From Nocardia farcinica (GTDB lineage Bacteria > Actinomycetota > Actinomycetes > Mycobacteriales > Mycobacteriaceae), in the NCBI RefSeq assembly GCF_001182745.1, contig NZ_LN868938.1, forward strand, positions 1,302,001-1,366,000: DNA of 64,000 nucleotides. The letters run 5' to 3'. Under the pieces are notes generated by a model. That model had not been told where the DNA came from, did no database searches, and was given only the letters and a program-made list of their open reading frames with translations. Below are positions 1-7,116 of this stretch, piece by piece. Positions within the stretch are counted from its first letter, which is position 1; each line of letters begins with the position of its first letter. Position numbers and translations under genes: made by a program.

Positions 1-656
1 ATGTCGGCGAGATTCTGGGCGGCGGGCAACGGGGCGTCCTCGCCGCGGACCCACGCGTTGTACAGCTCGGTGATCCGGCGCAACATCGTGACCGCCGCGA
101 ACCCGTCCAGCGCGATGTGGTGAGCACGCTGATACCACAGGTAGTGCTGCGGACCCACCTGGTACACATAGCTTTTCATCAACCGGTCGGTGAGCAGGTC
201 GAGCGGGGCCGAATAGTCCTCCACCATCAACCGGTGCGCGGTCGCCACCGGGTCGGTGTGCCCGCGCAGATCCACCACCGACACCGGCGCGTCGAGGCTG
301 AGGTCGACGAACTGGCACGGCTCCCCGTCCACCTCGATCAGACGCACGTGCCCCGACCCGAACTCGCGGCTGGCGGTCCGGCACGCCTCCACCAGCAGAT
401 CCGCCCGCAGCTCCCCGACGATCTCCACGTACTGCGCCACGGAGATCGGCGACCCGCCCGCCAGGTGCTGAGCGAACCAGATGCCCCGCTGGGCGGCGGT
501 CAGCCGGAGGACCTCGGGGGGCGAGCTCGCCGCGCTCGCGGAGTCGGCTCGGGAATCGCCGCCGGACACCAGGTGCCGGGTCGCGTCGGGCGAGTGGCGG
601 CGCGGATCACCCGACCACTCGGGGGTGCTGTCGAGGTTGCGCTTGGACTGGGTCAC
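1..656 (-). CDS. Non-ribosomal peptide synthetase, N-terminal condensation domain (partial)
   Basis: This is the N-terminal ~218 residues of a non-ribosomal peptide synthetase; the rest lies beyond the left edge. Reading the minus strand from a GTG at 656, an unstructured lead of about 45 residues is followed by the first condensation-domain core (LTAAQRGIWFAQ, near residue 50). The catalytic core AHHIALDGF, matching HHxxxDG, appears around residue 183. Condensation domains join the upstream donor to the acceptor amino acid on carrier proteins in the cytoplasm. The start is supported by GGAGG four bases before the GTG; an ATG overlapping that site runs into a stop at once. A condensation domain at the very N-terminus suggests an acyl-starter module or a subunit that receives an intermediate from another synthetase. 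The product cannot be told from this fragment. Confidence 0.85.
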   Translation of the reverse strand, partial: MTQSKRNLDSTPEWSGDPRRHSPDATRHLVSGGDSRADSASAASSPPEVLRLTAAQRGIWFAQHLAGGSPISVAQYVEIVGELRADLLVEACRTASREFGSGHVRLIEVDGEPCQFVDLSLDAPVSVVDLRGHTDPVATAHRLMVEDYSAPLDLLTDRLMKSYVYQVGPQHYLWYQRAHHIALDGFAAVTMLRRITELYNAWVRGEDAPLPAAQNLAD

Positions 657-1344
657 CGGACCTCCATTGATCCGTTGTTGCCGTCCGGCGGGCAGCGTCG
701 GGTGCGCAGGGCTGTGCGCACCATTCGCGACGCATCGAAATGGTGTCTGTGCCCTCGGACGAGGAATTGCTCGTGACGGCACCGAAAAGCACGCCGACAC
801 GGGCGCAAGGAACCGTGGCGAACACGACCGGGTGAAATTCCGCCGGACTGCCGACGAATCACATTGTTCGAATTATCGACCGGTGTTTGCCGACGTGACC
901 GTTGCGAGAATTCGCGATTCGGTCATTTCTGGCGATCCTCGCGTTTTCGCGGTCGCCCGGGTGGACCGTGCCGGTGGGGTTCCCAGCCGGCCACGGCCGC
1001 GTGCACGCCGTGTTCGTATCGGCGTACGCGCTGGTCAGGGGTAATGCTCGCGCCGCGGCACGGTTCCGCGAGCAGAACGAAGGTAGTGGATTTCATCGGT
1101 GGCACCGACTCGCCTCGGGACAATGGCGTACCGCAGTACGCGTCCGTTCGGTCGCAAGTCCATCGACGGCGCTGTCGCGAACTTGTCCTGTTGGCTCTCC
1201 GCAACCCCGACTATTGGGAGATTCGTCTGTGTTGCCGACCTGCCTCTCAGGCTTCCGGGTCGACTGTCGCCGGAGCATTTCGGTGGCTCGGCGACGGGCG
1301 CGAAAAGCAATCATAATCGAGCCGCGACGAACCTCGCAACGAAA
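657..1344. other. Gene-poor intergenic stretch upstream of the NRPS
   Basis: About 690 bases without a convincing gene. The composition is less GC-rich than the neighbours and third-position bias is weak in all frames. It must hold the promoter of the leftward peptide synthetase near its left end. I looked for an iron box or another strong palindrome next to the synthetase start and saw none. The thioesterase on the other side ends at 1345, so nothing else needs a promoter here. Confidence 0.5.
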
Positions 1345-1848
1345 TCAGCGGCGAATGCCCATGACCCCGCAGACCGGCGCTGACCAGGTCAATTTGCCGG
1401 AAACGGCGACCAGGTCGTCGACCGCCGCGGCGAGGTCTTCGGGCATCGACGCGGCCCGGCGGCGCTCGAGGTCGACGTGCACGAGCATGATCTCGAGGGT
1501 GTTCGACAGCCGCTCCCGCTGCGGGTCGACGAGGAAGGTCATCATGTGCACGGCCTTGTCCGCCCGCTCGAGCACCCGCGCGTGCACGGTCAGCGGATCG
1601 CCCTCGCGCAGCTCGCTGTAGTAGGCGATGTGATGCTCGGTGGTGAACAGCCCGAGCCTGCGCTCCCGCCGGTACTGCTCGTCGAGCCCGGCGGCCCGCA
1701 GCAGGATGTCCGCCGCCCGGATGTTGTGCTCGAGGTAGTACAGCACGTTCATGTGCCCGTTGTCGTCGATCTCCCGGGCACTCACCCGCCCCTCGAGCAC
1801 GGCCGGAAGCTCACGAATCTGCGCAACACTCGGTAGGTCGATCGCCAT
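1345..1848 (-). CDS. Hot-dog fold acyl-CoA thioesterase
   Basis: A 167-residue single-domain protein of the 4-hydroxybenzoyl-CoA thioesterase/FcoT-like hot-dog family, expected to hydrolyse an acyl-CoA in the cytoplasm. The family signature is near residue 30: REIDDNGHMNVLYYL, with the conserved D-x-N/D-G-H-M-N pattern of the active-site helix. A second typical segment, YYSELREGDPLTVHARV, follows in the middle of the chain. The ATG at 1848 is chosen because homology begins there; the reading frame continues upstream but has no family resemblance. It is transcribed away from the ESX-type genes and toward the synthetase, with the 688-bp gap between. It could supply or edit acyl groups for the synthetase, but nothing in the sequence proves that. 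The substrate is unknown. Confidence 0.75.
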   Translation of the reverse strand: MAIDLPSVAQIRELPAVLEGRVSAREIDDNGHMNVLYYLEHNIRAADILLRAAGLDEQYRRERRLGLFTTEHHIAYYSELREGDPLTVHARVLERADKAVHMMTFLVDPQRERLSNTLEIMLVHVDLERRRAASMPEDLAAAVDDLVAVSGKLTWSAPVCGVMGIRR

Positions 1849-2026
1849 ACGCCCATCCTGCGACACCACCGCACCGCCCCGGACAGCGGGTGCCCACTCA
1901 CCGAACACCTCTGTCCGGTGCCACCCACACGCGGGCGACAGACGTTTTGCCGCCCTCGCCCGATCGGTATACGTTGATGCCGGATCGTCCGGCCCAGGTC
2001 GTTCCGCAATACAGAAGGGTGGGGGT

Positions 2027-2296
2027 GTGGATTCCGGGCGTGTCGAGACCGAACTGGATCGACAGATCGCCGCGGTTCGCGGTGAAGCGATCGCCGGCGA
2101 CAGAAGTGTGGCCATCGAAACCGATCCGGTCGGCCGAATCACGCGGCTGTATTTAGCCGATTACGCGATGGACGACGGCCCCGAACGACTGGCCGCGATC
2201 CTGCTCGAACAGCACCGGATCGCACACGGCGGCGCCGTCGCACAAGCCATCGCCGTGCTGGAGTCCCAGGCGTCCGAGGTGCCGGGGCAGCGATGA
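2027..2296 (+). CDS. YbaB/EbfC-like small protein, first of an ESX-type cluster
   Basis: An 89-residue protein resembling the YbaB/EbfC-type proteins that actinobacteria encode beside type VII secretion substrates. The shared segment reads SVAIETDPVGRITRLYLADY and continues into a MDDGPERLA helix; the next gene carries the same layout (MEVDIYGAITRLQLTDFAME). Start: GTG at 2027, preceded by GAAGGG; nothing upstream in frame looks conserved. Its ATGA stop/start overlap with the next gene points to translational coupling. Members are thought to form small dimers and may act as chaperones or nucleoid-associated factors, but here the role is inferred only from position: first gene of a four-gene chain ending in a large toxin-like protein. 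Confidence 0.65.
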   Translation: MDSGRVETELDRQIAAVRGEAIAGDRSVAIETDPVGRITRLYLADYAMDDGPERLAAILLEQHRIAHGGAVAQAIAVLESQASEVPGQR

Positions 2297-2583
2297 CCGA
2301 GGATCTGGAACGACTGGCCGGGCACGTCGCCGAACTCGACGCCGCGGTCCACGCCGTCCGCGGGACCGCCTGTTCACCGGACGGCTCGGTGTACATGGAA
2401 GTCGACATCTACGGCGCGATCACCCGCCTGCAGCTGACCGATTTCGCGATGGAGCGGGGGCCGCAACGGCTCGCCCAGCTGGTCACCACCTGCCATGATC
2501 GAGCGCACGCCGCCGCCGTCACCGCCGCGCGTGCGGCTCATGATTCCGTTCGCGCACAGCAGGATTCGCGAGGCTTACGATGA
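2293..2583 (+). CDS. YbaB/EbfC-like small protein, paralogue of the preceding gene
   Basis: A 96-residue paralogue of its upstream neighbour. Both have a variable N-terminal helix, then the strand-turn-strand V-x-x-D/T-x-x-G-x-I-T-R-L-x-L-x-D, then an amphipathic helix beginning M-x-x-G-P-x-R-L. The pair may form a heterodimer. It starts with ATG overlapping the upstream stop and ends in a TGA overlapping the ATG of the EspC-like gene, so the four genes from 2027 to 4099 read as one transcript with coupled translation. The C-terminal third is alanine-rich and helical. No catalytic residues are visible, and no ESX structural genes (EccB, EccC, EccD) lie in the window. Confidence 0.65.
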   Translation: MTEDLERLAGHVAELDAAVHAVRGTACSPDGSVYMEVDIYGAITRLQLTDFAMERGPQRLAQLVTTCHDRAHAAAVTAARAAHDSVRAQQDSRGLR

Positions 2584-2876
2584 ACGTCGATCCCGTCGAG
2601 ATGCGCGAGCTGGCGACGACCCTGCGGTGGCGCGCCGGGATCGTCGAAGGTCACCAGCCGCTGGTCAAGAGCACCCGGGACGCCGCGCGCGACGGCGCGG
2701 AGGAATCACAGACCTTCGCCCGGATCCAGGAGACCCTCGAGGCACTGGACACGATCGTGCGATACCACGCGGAGCAGATGCGGGTGGTCGCGACCGAGAT
2801 CGAGACCGCGGCCACCGCCTTCGAGACACAGGACAACGCCAACGCCACGTCGATCGAACAGGCGGGACCCCGGTGA
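2580..2876 (+). CDS. ESX secretion-associated protein, EspC/WXG100-like
   Basis: A 98-residue, almost wholly alpha-helical protein that fits the EspC-like/DUF2580 group of ESX-linked proteins (MNVDPVEMRELATTLRWRAG at the N-terminus, then a long second helix with regular hydrophobic spacing). Two helices separated by a loop near residue 45 are the expected helical hairpin of a type VII secretion partner. The classical W-x-G turn is not obvious, so plain WXG100 is less likely than EspC-like. It overlaps its neighbours on both sides by four bases. The likely role, inferred from family and order, is to pair with or escort the 408-residue protein encoded immediately downstream. Confidence 0.65.
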   Translation: MNVDPVEMRELATTLRWRAGIVEGHQPLVKSTRDAARDGAEESQTFARIQETLEALDTIVRYHAEQMRVVATEIETAATAFETQDNANATSIEQAGPR

Positions 2877-4099
2877 CCGACAAGAACCCGATCACGATCG
2901 ACGCCGTTCGGAATTGGAATCTCAGTGCGGGCCATCGGCTTGCGATCGAATTGGGCTCGCTGGCCAACACCATCGAAACCGATGTCGAAGTGGCCAACCG
3001 CGAGGTCCAGCAGTCACGCGACTACTTCGACAGCGAGGCGGGCGAAGCCATGCGTGCGCGCTACGACGCCGACCGGCGCAACGCACTGGCCGCGGTCGAT
3101 GCGCTCCAGGCCATGACCACACCCATCTCCGAGGTGGCCACACTGTTCGACAACGCGGCGTTGACGATCAAGGACACCGTTCGCAAGATCCAGGAGTCGG
3201 AGTATCAGCTCTTCTACACCGACGACGGGCAGGTGTTCTCGCGGAAGTCGGTGATGGACTGGGTGGACGACAATCCCCTCACCGGACTGACGAGATCACT
3301 GTCCGTCGAGAAGGCACGCCGGGACTTCCAGGCCGCGCTCCAGGGCGCCTTGTACGACATCTGGACAGCAGATCTCGAGTACAACGCCCGGATCGGGCAG
3401 GTGCTCGAGACGCTGCCCGAATCCGTTCGGCAGGCGCTCGTTCCAGTACCCACCGACCCCGATCTCGCCCGCATCCTCCGTGAGAACCAGGTGGACGCCT
3501 CGGACCGCACGGTGATCTTCCCCAGCGGAGAGTTGCTGGCGACTCTGCGGGCGATCATGCCCGATATCCAGCCGAAGGCGATGACCCAGGAGGAGGCAGA
3601 CGCACTGATCCAGCTCGCCACCTCCGGTCTCGACGGCCCGGCCAAGTTGAAGACCTTCTACGACATCCAAGACGAAGCCAGCACGGCGGCGGCAAACGCC
3701 TTTCCCGATCTCTCGGAGAAGGCCAACGAGAAGGCCCTCAGTGACGGCCACGCAGACGCTTTCCGGCACATGTACTGGAACGCCCGGATGACCCAGGAGT
3801 TCGGCGCGGACTGGACGAACACCTTTGCCAGCGGCCACGAGATGATCGGCAGCAACCCGGCGGCGCGCGAAGCGATGGATCTCTACAACAACCAACTCGG
3901 ACGCGCGATCGGTGCGAACAATCCTGATGCAAGTCCCGAGGAACTGCAGCAGAAGGTTCTGGAAGCCATCGACAACAACCAGGCGGTCGTGATCCAGTCG
4001 AGTCCCGACGGCGGACAGATCGCGTTCAGCAACTCTGTCGCGCCCGGCCAGAACGTCATCCTGCCGGGTGCGGGGATTCCGATGCCGAAGGGGAACTGA
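2873..4099 (+). CDS. Putative ESX-exported polymorphic toxin with C-terminal HADAFRH domain
   Basis: A 408-residue protein starting with GTG at 2873, overlapping the EspC-like stop. Residues 1-170 are helical (WXG/LXG-like stalk); a middle linker follows; residues ~285-345 carry a conserved domain with HADAFRH near 291-297, then GHEM near 321 and EAMDLYNNQLGR near 334-345. This pattern matches, as far as I can judge by eye, the DUF6973-type domain found at the C-termini of actinobacterial WXG-linked toxins; the invariant His, Asp and Asn would be the active residues. There is no signal peptide, as expected for type VII substrates. Two lipoproteins downstream are immunity candidates. The last ~30 residues (to IPMPKGN) recur as an isolated fragment at 4642-4731. 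The biochemical activity is unknown. Confidence 0.6.
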   Translation: MTDKNPITIDAVRNWNLSAGHRLAIELGSLANTIETDVEVANREVQQSRDYFDSEAGEAMRARYDADRRNALAAVDALQAMTTPISEVATLFDNAALTIKDTVRKIQESEYQLFYTDDGQVFSRKSVMDWVDDNPLTGLTRSLSVEKARRDFQAALQGALYDIWTADLEYNARIGQVLETLPESVRQALVPVPTDPDLARILRENQVDASDRTVIFPSGELLATLRAIMPDIQPKAMTQEEADALIQLATSGLDGPAKLKTFYDIQDEASTAAANAFPDLSEKANEKALSDGHADAFRHMYWNARMTQEFGADWTNTFASGHEMIGSNPAAREAMDLYNNQLGRAIGANNPDASPEELQQKVLEAIDNNQAVVIQSSPDGGQIAFSNSVAPGQNVILPGAGIPMPKGN

Positions 4100-4101
4100 C
4101 G

Positions 4102-4629
4102 ATGCGTGTCCCGACTGTACTTCTCGCGGCGGCGCTTGCCCTCGCGGCCGTGTGCGGCACGGCTTGCGGCTCGATGAGCACCGAGCCCCCGGCTTGCCCC
4201 TCCGAGACTTTCGATCTGCATCGGCACCCCGCCACGCTCGGCGACGAGAAGGCTCTCGTGCGAGCTTTCGACGAAGCCGCCGAGCAGCAGTTGGAATCCA
4301 CGACCATGGCGGAGATGACCAGCCGCGCAGGGTGGAGCACGGCCTGGGACCGGGTCATCTATCTCGGCCCGCGTACGACCGACGAGCAGCTGAAACTGAA
4401 GGCCGCAAGCGACCTCGATCTGCCGTGCTTTTCCAACCTGCCCGCGCTGACCAGCAATTCGGATCAGCCCAGCCCGCACGCGACGGTATTCCTGGCTGAC
4501 GGTAAACCGGTTCAGGCCGTGTGGTGGGTCGACCGAAACCCGAGCCTTGATTTCGGTGACCGGGAGTTTCTCCTCCCGGATACCGTGCTCCGCTACGACC
4601 CGACCGCGCAAACCATGCGCGCGGAGTAG
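4102..4629 (+). CDS. Lipoprotein, candidate immunity protein (copy 1)
   Basis: A 175-residue predicted lipoprotein two bases after the toxin stop. A signal peptide of ~23 residues ends in GTAC, followed by GS, a plausible lipidation site. The mature part begins with a short spacer, then ETFDLHRHP, VRAFDEAAEQQLEST and MTSRAGWS, and ends with FLLPDTVLRYDP. Two cysteines besides the lipid anchor (in PACPSE and LPCFSN) could form a disulfide. Tight spacing and duplication with the gene at 4737 suggest an immunity or specific partner role for the toxin outside the membrane. That is inference; the family is not one I recognise, and a general envelope function remains possible. Confidence 0.6.
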   Translation: MRVPTVLLAAALALAAVCGTACGSMSTEPPACPSETFDLHRHPATLGDEKALVRAFDEAAEQQLESTTMAEMTSRAGWSTAWDRVIYLGPRTTDEQLKLKAASDLDLPCFSNLPALTSNSDQPSPHATVFLADGKPVQAVWWVDRNPSLDFGDREFLLPDTVLRYDPTAQTMRAE

Positions 4630-4641
4630 GGGACGCCGTCC

Positions 4642-4731
4642 TCGGCGCAGATCGTGTTCAGCAAGTCGGTGGTGCCCGGTCAGAACGCGATTCTGCCCGG
4701 CGCCGGAATTCCTATGCCGAAAGGGAAGTAG
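4642..4731 (+). pseudogene. Orphan C-terminal tail of the toxin gene
   Basis: Between the two lipoprotein genes lies a 30-codon fragment with no start of its own. It aligns with the last residues of the toxin at 2873-4099: QIVFSKSVVPGQNAILPGAG followed by IPMPKGK and a stop, against QIAFSNSVAPGQNVILPGAG and IPMPKGN. Identity is high in protein and DNA, with mostly third-position changes. The fragment marks an ancestral duplication of a toxin-plus-lipoprotein unit in which the second toxin copy was lost except for its 3' end. It also supplies the ribosome-binding sequence for the second lipoprotein. The same GAGTAGGGG-CGCCGT junction follows both lipoprotein stops. Confidence 0.75.
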
Positions 4732-4736
4732 TAGTG

Positions 4737-5261
4737 ATGCGATACCGCTCTGTACTGATCGCCGCTGCCCTCAGTGTGGCGGCGGTGAGCATTACCGCGT
4801 GCGGCCCGAAGGACACTTCCGCCGCGTGCAGCGGCGAGACGTTCAACCTGCACAGTCATCCGGAGCTTCTCGGCGCCGAGAACGATCTGGTCCGGGCCTT
4901 CGACGAAGCTGCGGAACAGCAACTGGCGTCTGCGACGATGGTGGAGATGACCACCCGCGCCGGCTGGTCCCCGGAGTGGGAACGAGTCGTCTACATCGGC
5001 GCACGCACGACCGACGAGGAGCTGAGGAAGGACTCGGCAGCCGACCTCCGACTGGCGTGCTTCGCGGGCCTGCCCACGACGAATTCCGATCCCGACCTCC
5101 GCAGCTCGCACGTGACGTTGTTCGTGGCAGATGGGAAGCCATTGCAGGCGGTGTGGTGGGTGGGCCAAACCCCGAGCCTGCGGTTCGGCAAGCGTGACTT
5201 CCTCCTCCCGGATACCGTGCTCCGCTACGACCCGGACTCCCGAACCATGCGGGCGGAGTAG
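4737..5261 (+). CDS. Lipoprotein, candidate immunity protein (copy 2)
   Basis: A 174-residue paralogue of the lipoprotein at 4102. The signal peptide ends in SITAC-GP, a good lipobox. Shared blocks are ETFNLHSHP, LVRAFDEAAEQQLAS, EMTTRAGWS, RTTDEEL, LQAVWWV and FLLPDTVLRYDP, so the two copies align over the whole length. The ATG at 4737 has GGGAAG eight bases upstream; a GTG at 4734 would add one residue. Both cysteines of copy 1 are kept (SAACSGE and LACFAG). Divergence is spread along the mature domain, as expected for a partner that tracks different toxin variants. The role is inferred from context only. Confidence 0.6.
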   Translation: MRYRSVLIAAALSVAAVSITACGPKDTSAACSGETFNLHSHPELLGAENDLVRAFDEAAEQQLASATMVEMTTRAGWSPEWERVVYIGARTTDEELRKDSAADLRLACFAGLPTTNSDPDLRSSHVTLFVADGKPLQAVWWVGQTPSLRFGKRDFLLPDTVLRYDPDSRTMRAE

Positions 5262-5319
5262 GGGCCGCCGTTGCATCGGCCTGGATCCGGGTCTCCTGCG
5301 CGAATCCGCGCACTCGCGG

Positions 5320-5799
5320 TCATGGTGCGGTTCGCGGGGGTCGGGGGCGTGCGGGGGCGTCGCGGCCGAGGACGGTGCGGGGCGCGACGGGTTGGTGGCA
5401 ATGGCTGCAGGCCAGGTAGGGGACCATGTCGTGGCCGCATTCGGTGTGCTGGAGAATGACCGGCGGGCCGTCGTCGCCCATCAGGTGGGTGTCGCCCCAC
5501 CGCAGCAGCGCGAGGATGACCGGTAGCAAGTCCTTGCCCGCGGCGGTCAGATGGTATTCGTACCGGGGTGGCCGGTCGCTGTATGGGCGCTGCTCGACGA
5601 TTCCGTGCTCGATCAGCAGCCCGAGCCGGTCGCTGAGGATGTTCCGTGCGACGCCGAGTTCGGCCCGCAACTCCTCGAACCGGTGTAATCCCTTGAACGC
5701 GAACATCGACCGCACGATCATCAGCGTCCAGCGATCGCCGATGATCTCGGCGGTCCGGGCGATCGAACAGTCCATCCGGGCGAGATTCGTCTCCCGCAT
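5320..5799 (-). CDS. HxlR-family winged-helix transcriptional regulator
   Basis: A 159-residue HxlR/DUF24 regulator. The diagnostic N-terminal part reads CSIARTAEIIGDRWTLMIVR (about residues 10-29), followed by the recognition region FEELRAELGVARNILSDRL and the wing RPPRYEYHLTAAG. The C-terminal 50 residues carry CGH and CSHCHQ, four cysteines/histidines that could bind a metal or sense redox state, as in other HxlR members; this is inference. The ATG at 5799 sits at the family start. The gene is divergent from the MaoC-type gene at 5968, and a perfect palindrome lies between them, so it probably represses that gene and itself. Confidence 0.85.
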   Translation of the reverse strand: MRETNLARMDCSIARTAEIIGDRWTLMIVRSMFAFKGLHRFEELRAELGVARNILSDRLGLLIEHGIVEQRPYSDRPPRYEYHLTAAGKDLLPVILALLRWGDTHLMGDDGPPVILQHTECGHDMVPYLACSHCHQPVAPRTVLGRDAPARPRPPRTAP

Positions 5800-5889
5800 C
5801 CAGCCGGCACCTCCTTGTCGCATCCACACTCGCCACGCCCCAGCCGTGCGCGAGCGTCCGCCTTGTCCACGGCAGAACCGATGGGGTAC

Positions 5890-5904
5890 GTTGCAATTTG
5901 CAAC
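5890..5904. promoter_or_regulatory. Perfect palindrome GTTGCAA-T-TTGCAAC, candidate HxlR operator
   Basis: The 168-bp gap between the divergent HxlR and MaoC-type genes contains GTTGCAATTTGCAAC, two 7-bp arms around one central base. It is unusually AT-rich for this DNA and lies 64 bases before the MaoC ATG and 91 before the HxlR ATG, where a dimeric winged-helix repressor would block both promoters. Confidence 0.6.
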
Positions 5905-5967
5905 TTACCACCGGAGCTGGACCGATTCGGCCGAAACCACCCGATGCCGTGACACCAGGAAGGCACC

Positions 5968-6420
5968 ATGACCGATACCGCGCTGTGGCTCGACGACATC
6001 ACCATCGGTGACCGATTCCGCACCGACACCTACGACCTCACCGCCGACGCGATCATCGACTTCGCCACCGCGTGGGACCCCCAGCCCTTCCACCTGGGTG
6101 ACGACACCGCGCAGGACACCTTCTTCCGCGGACTCGCGGCCAGCGGATGGCAGACCGCGTCGATCACCATGCGACTGCTGGTCACGACCGGGCTGCCGTT
6201 GGCCACCGGCATCATCGGCGCGTCCATCGACCTGACCTGGCCCACCCCCACCCGTCCCGGGGACCGGCTGCACGTCGAGCTGGAAGTCACCGACGTCCGC
6301 ACGTCCAGATCCGATCCCTCCCGGGGCTTCATCACCGCGACCTACGACACCCTCAACCAGCACGGCGAAATCCGCCAGCACACCACCGCGCGGCTCCTGG
6401 CGTTCGCCAGACCTCGGTGA
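5968..6420 (+). CDS. MaoC-like (R)-specific hydratase/dehydratase
   Basis: A 150-residue single hot-dog domain of the MaoC/R-hydratase group, which adds or removes water at enoyl-CoA thioesters. The active-site loop is visible at residues ~33-45: WDPQPFHLGDDTA, with the conserved Asp and His of the D-x(4)-H hydratase motif, followed by F-x-GLAASGW, the hydratase helix. The Asp-Pro-x-P-x-H pattern is intact, so it should be active. It is the only gene under the HxlR-type palindrome. Next to it on the far side is a convergent TetR gene. The natural substrate is not evident; short acyl-CoA or polyketide-like thioesters are possible. Confidence 0.8.
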   Translation: MTDTALWLDDITIGDRFRTDTYDLTADAIIDFATAWDPQPFHLGDDTAQDTFFRGLAASGWQTASITMRLLVTTGLPLATGIIGASIDLTWPTPTRPGDRLHVELEVTDVRTSRSDPSRGFITATYDTLNQHGEIRQHTTARLLAFARPR

Positions 6421-6474
6421 AGCCCGGGCGCGGCCGGAATCCCGGCTCGGCGCGTGCCGGGGTTCGCACATCCC

Positions 6475-7062
6475 TCACGTCCGGATGCGGTCGAGGAGGG
6501 CTTCGAGGAGTTCGAGTTGGCGGTCGGGGGTGGCGGTGGCCGGGGTGAGGACGCCGGTGATCTGGGCGCCCATGAGCAGCGTGAGGATCTGGTCGGCGAC
6601 GACGACGGTGTCCACGTCGGTGATCTCGCCCGCGTCGCGGGCCTGGTCGAGGAAATCGATGAGGCGCTCGCGCCAGTCGGCCAGGGCGCGTTCGTTCACC
6701 GCGCCGAGGGGTTCGTCGTAGACGGCACGCTGCCACAGGGCGATCGCGATGCGGGCCTCCTGCAACGTCTCCGCCGTCACCGGCAGGACTTCCCGGCAGA
6801 ACAGCCGGATCGCGGCCAGGCCGGTGGCCTCGCCGAGTGCGGCGGCGACGCGGCGGTTGGTCGCGTCGAAGACGTGCTGATAGGCGAAGCGCAGCAGGTC
6901 GTCCTTGCCCTTGAAATAGTGCTTGAGCGAACCGTTGGCGTAACCGGCCTCGGCGGCGATGTCGCGCATGTTGAGGGCTTCGAGGCCGCGGTCGGCGATG
7001 AGCCGCCAGACCGCTGCGGTGATCGCCTGCCTGCGCTCGGCGTGGTCGACGAGTTTGGGCAT
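6475..7062 (-). CDS. TetR/AcrR-family transcriptional regulator
   Basis: A 195-residue TetR repressor. Residues ~8-55 form the DNA-binding domain: RRQAITAAVWRLIADRGLEA, then MRDIAAEAGYANGSLKHYFK with the usual Y-F/H-x-K turn. The rest is a helical ligand-binding domain with several hydrophobic stretches. It ends 56 bases after the convergent MaoC gene, and its own promoter faces the membrane-protein gene at 7641, which is transcribed the same way but ends at 7117, only 54 bases upstream of the TetR start. It could therefore be cotranscribed with the amine permease group, although the ligand is unknown. Confidence 0.85.
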   Translation of the reverse strand: MPKLVDHAERRQAITAAVWRLIADRGLEALNMRDIAAEAGYANGSLKHYFKGKDDLLRFAYQHVFDATNRRVAAALGEATGLAAIRLFCREVLPVTAETLQEARIAIALWQRAVYDEPLGAVNERALADWRERLIDFLDQARDAGEITDVDTVVVADQILTLLMGAQITGVLTPATATPDRQLELLEALLDRIRT

Positions 7063-7116
7063 GGTCAGGCCCGGTCGGCGCGGCGTGATGCGGTCATCCG
7101 CCCAGCATAGTGAGCC

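Noticed and set aside
117..1044. Long plus-strand frames across the left end
   Set aside because: They mirror the leftward NRPS gene, whose condensation core HHIALDG is clear on the minus strand; the plus frames are arginine/proline-rich with no family similarity.
657..1344. Iron-box or siderophore-type operator before the NRPS
   Set aside because: No 19-bp AT-rich TTAGG-like palindrome was found, so a siderophore role for the synthetase is not claimed.
6433..6446. GCCGG-AATC-CCGGC hairpin between MaoC and TetR genes
   Set aside because: A 5-bp stem in GC-rich DNA without T-run is too common here to call a terminator.
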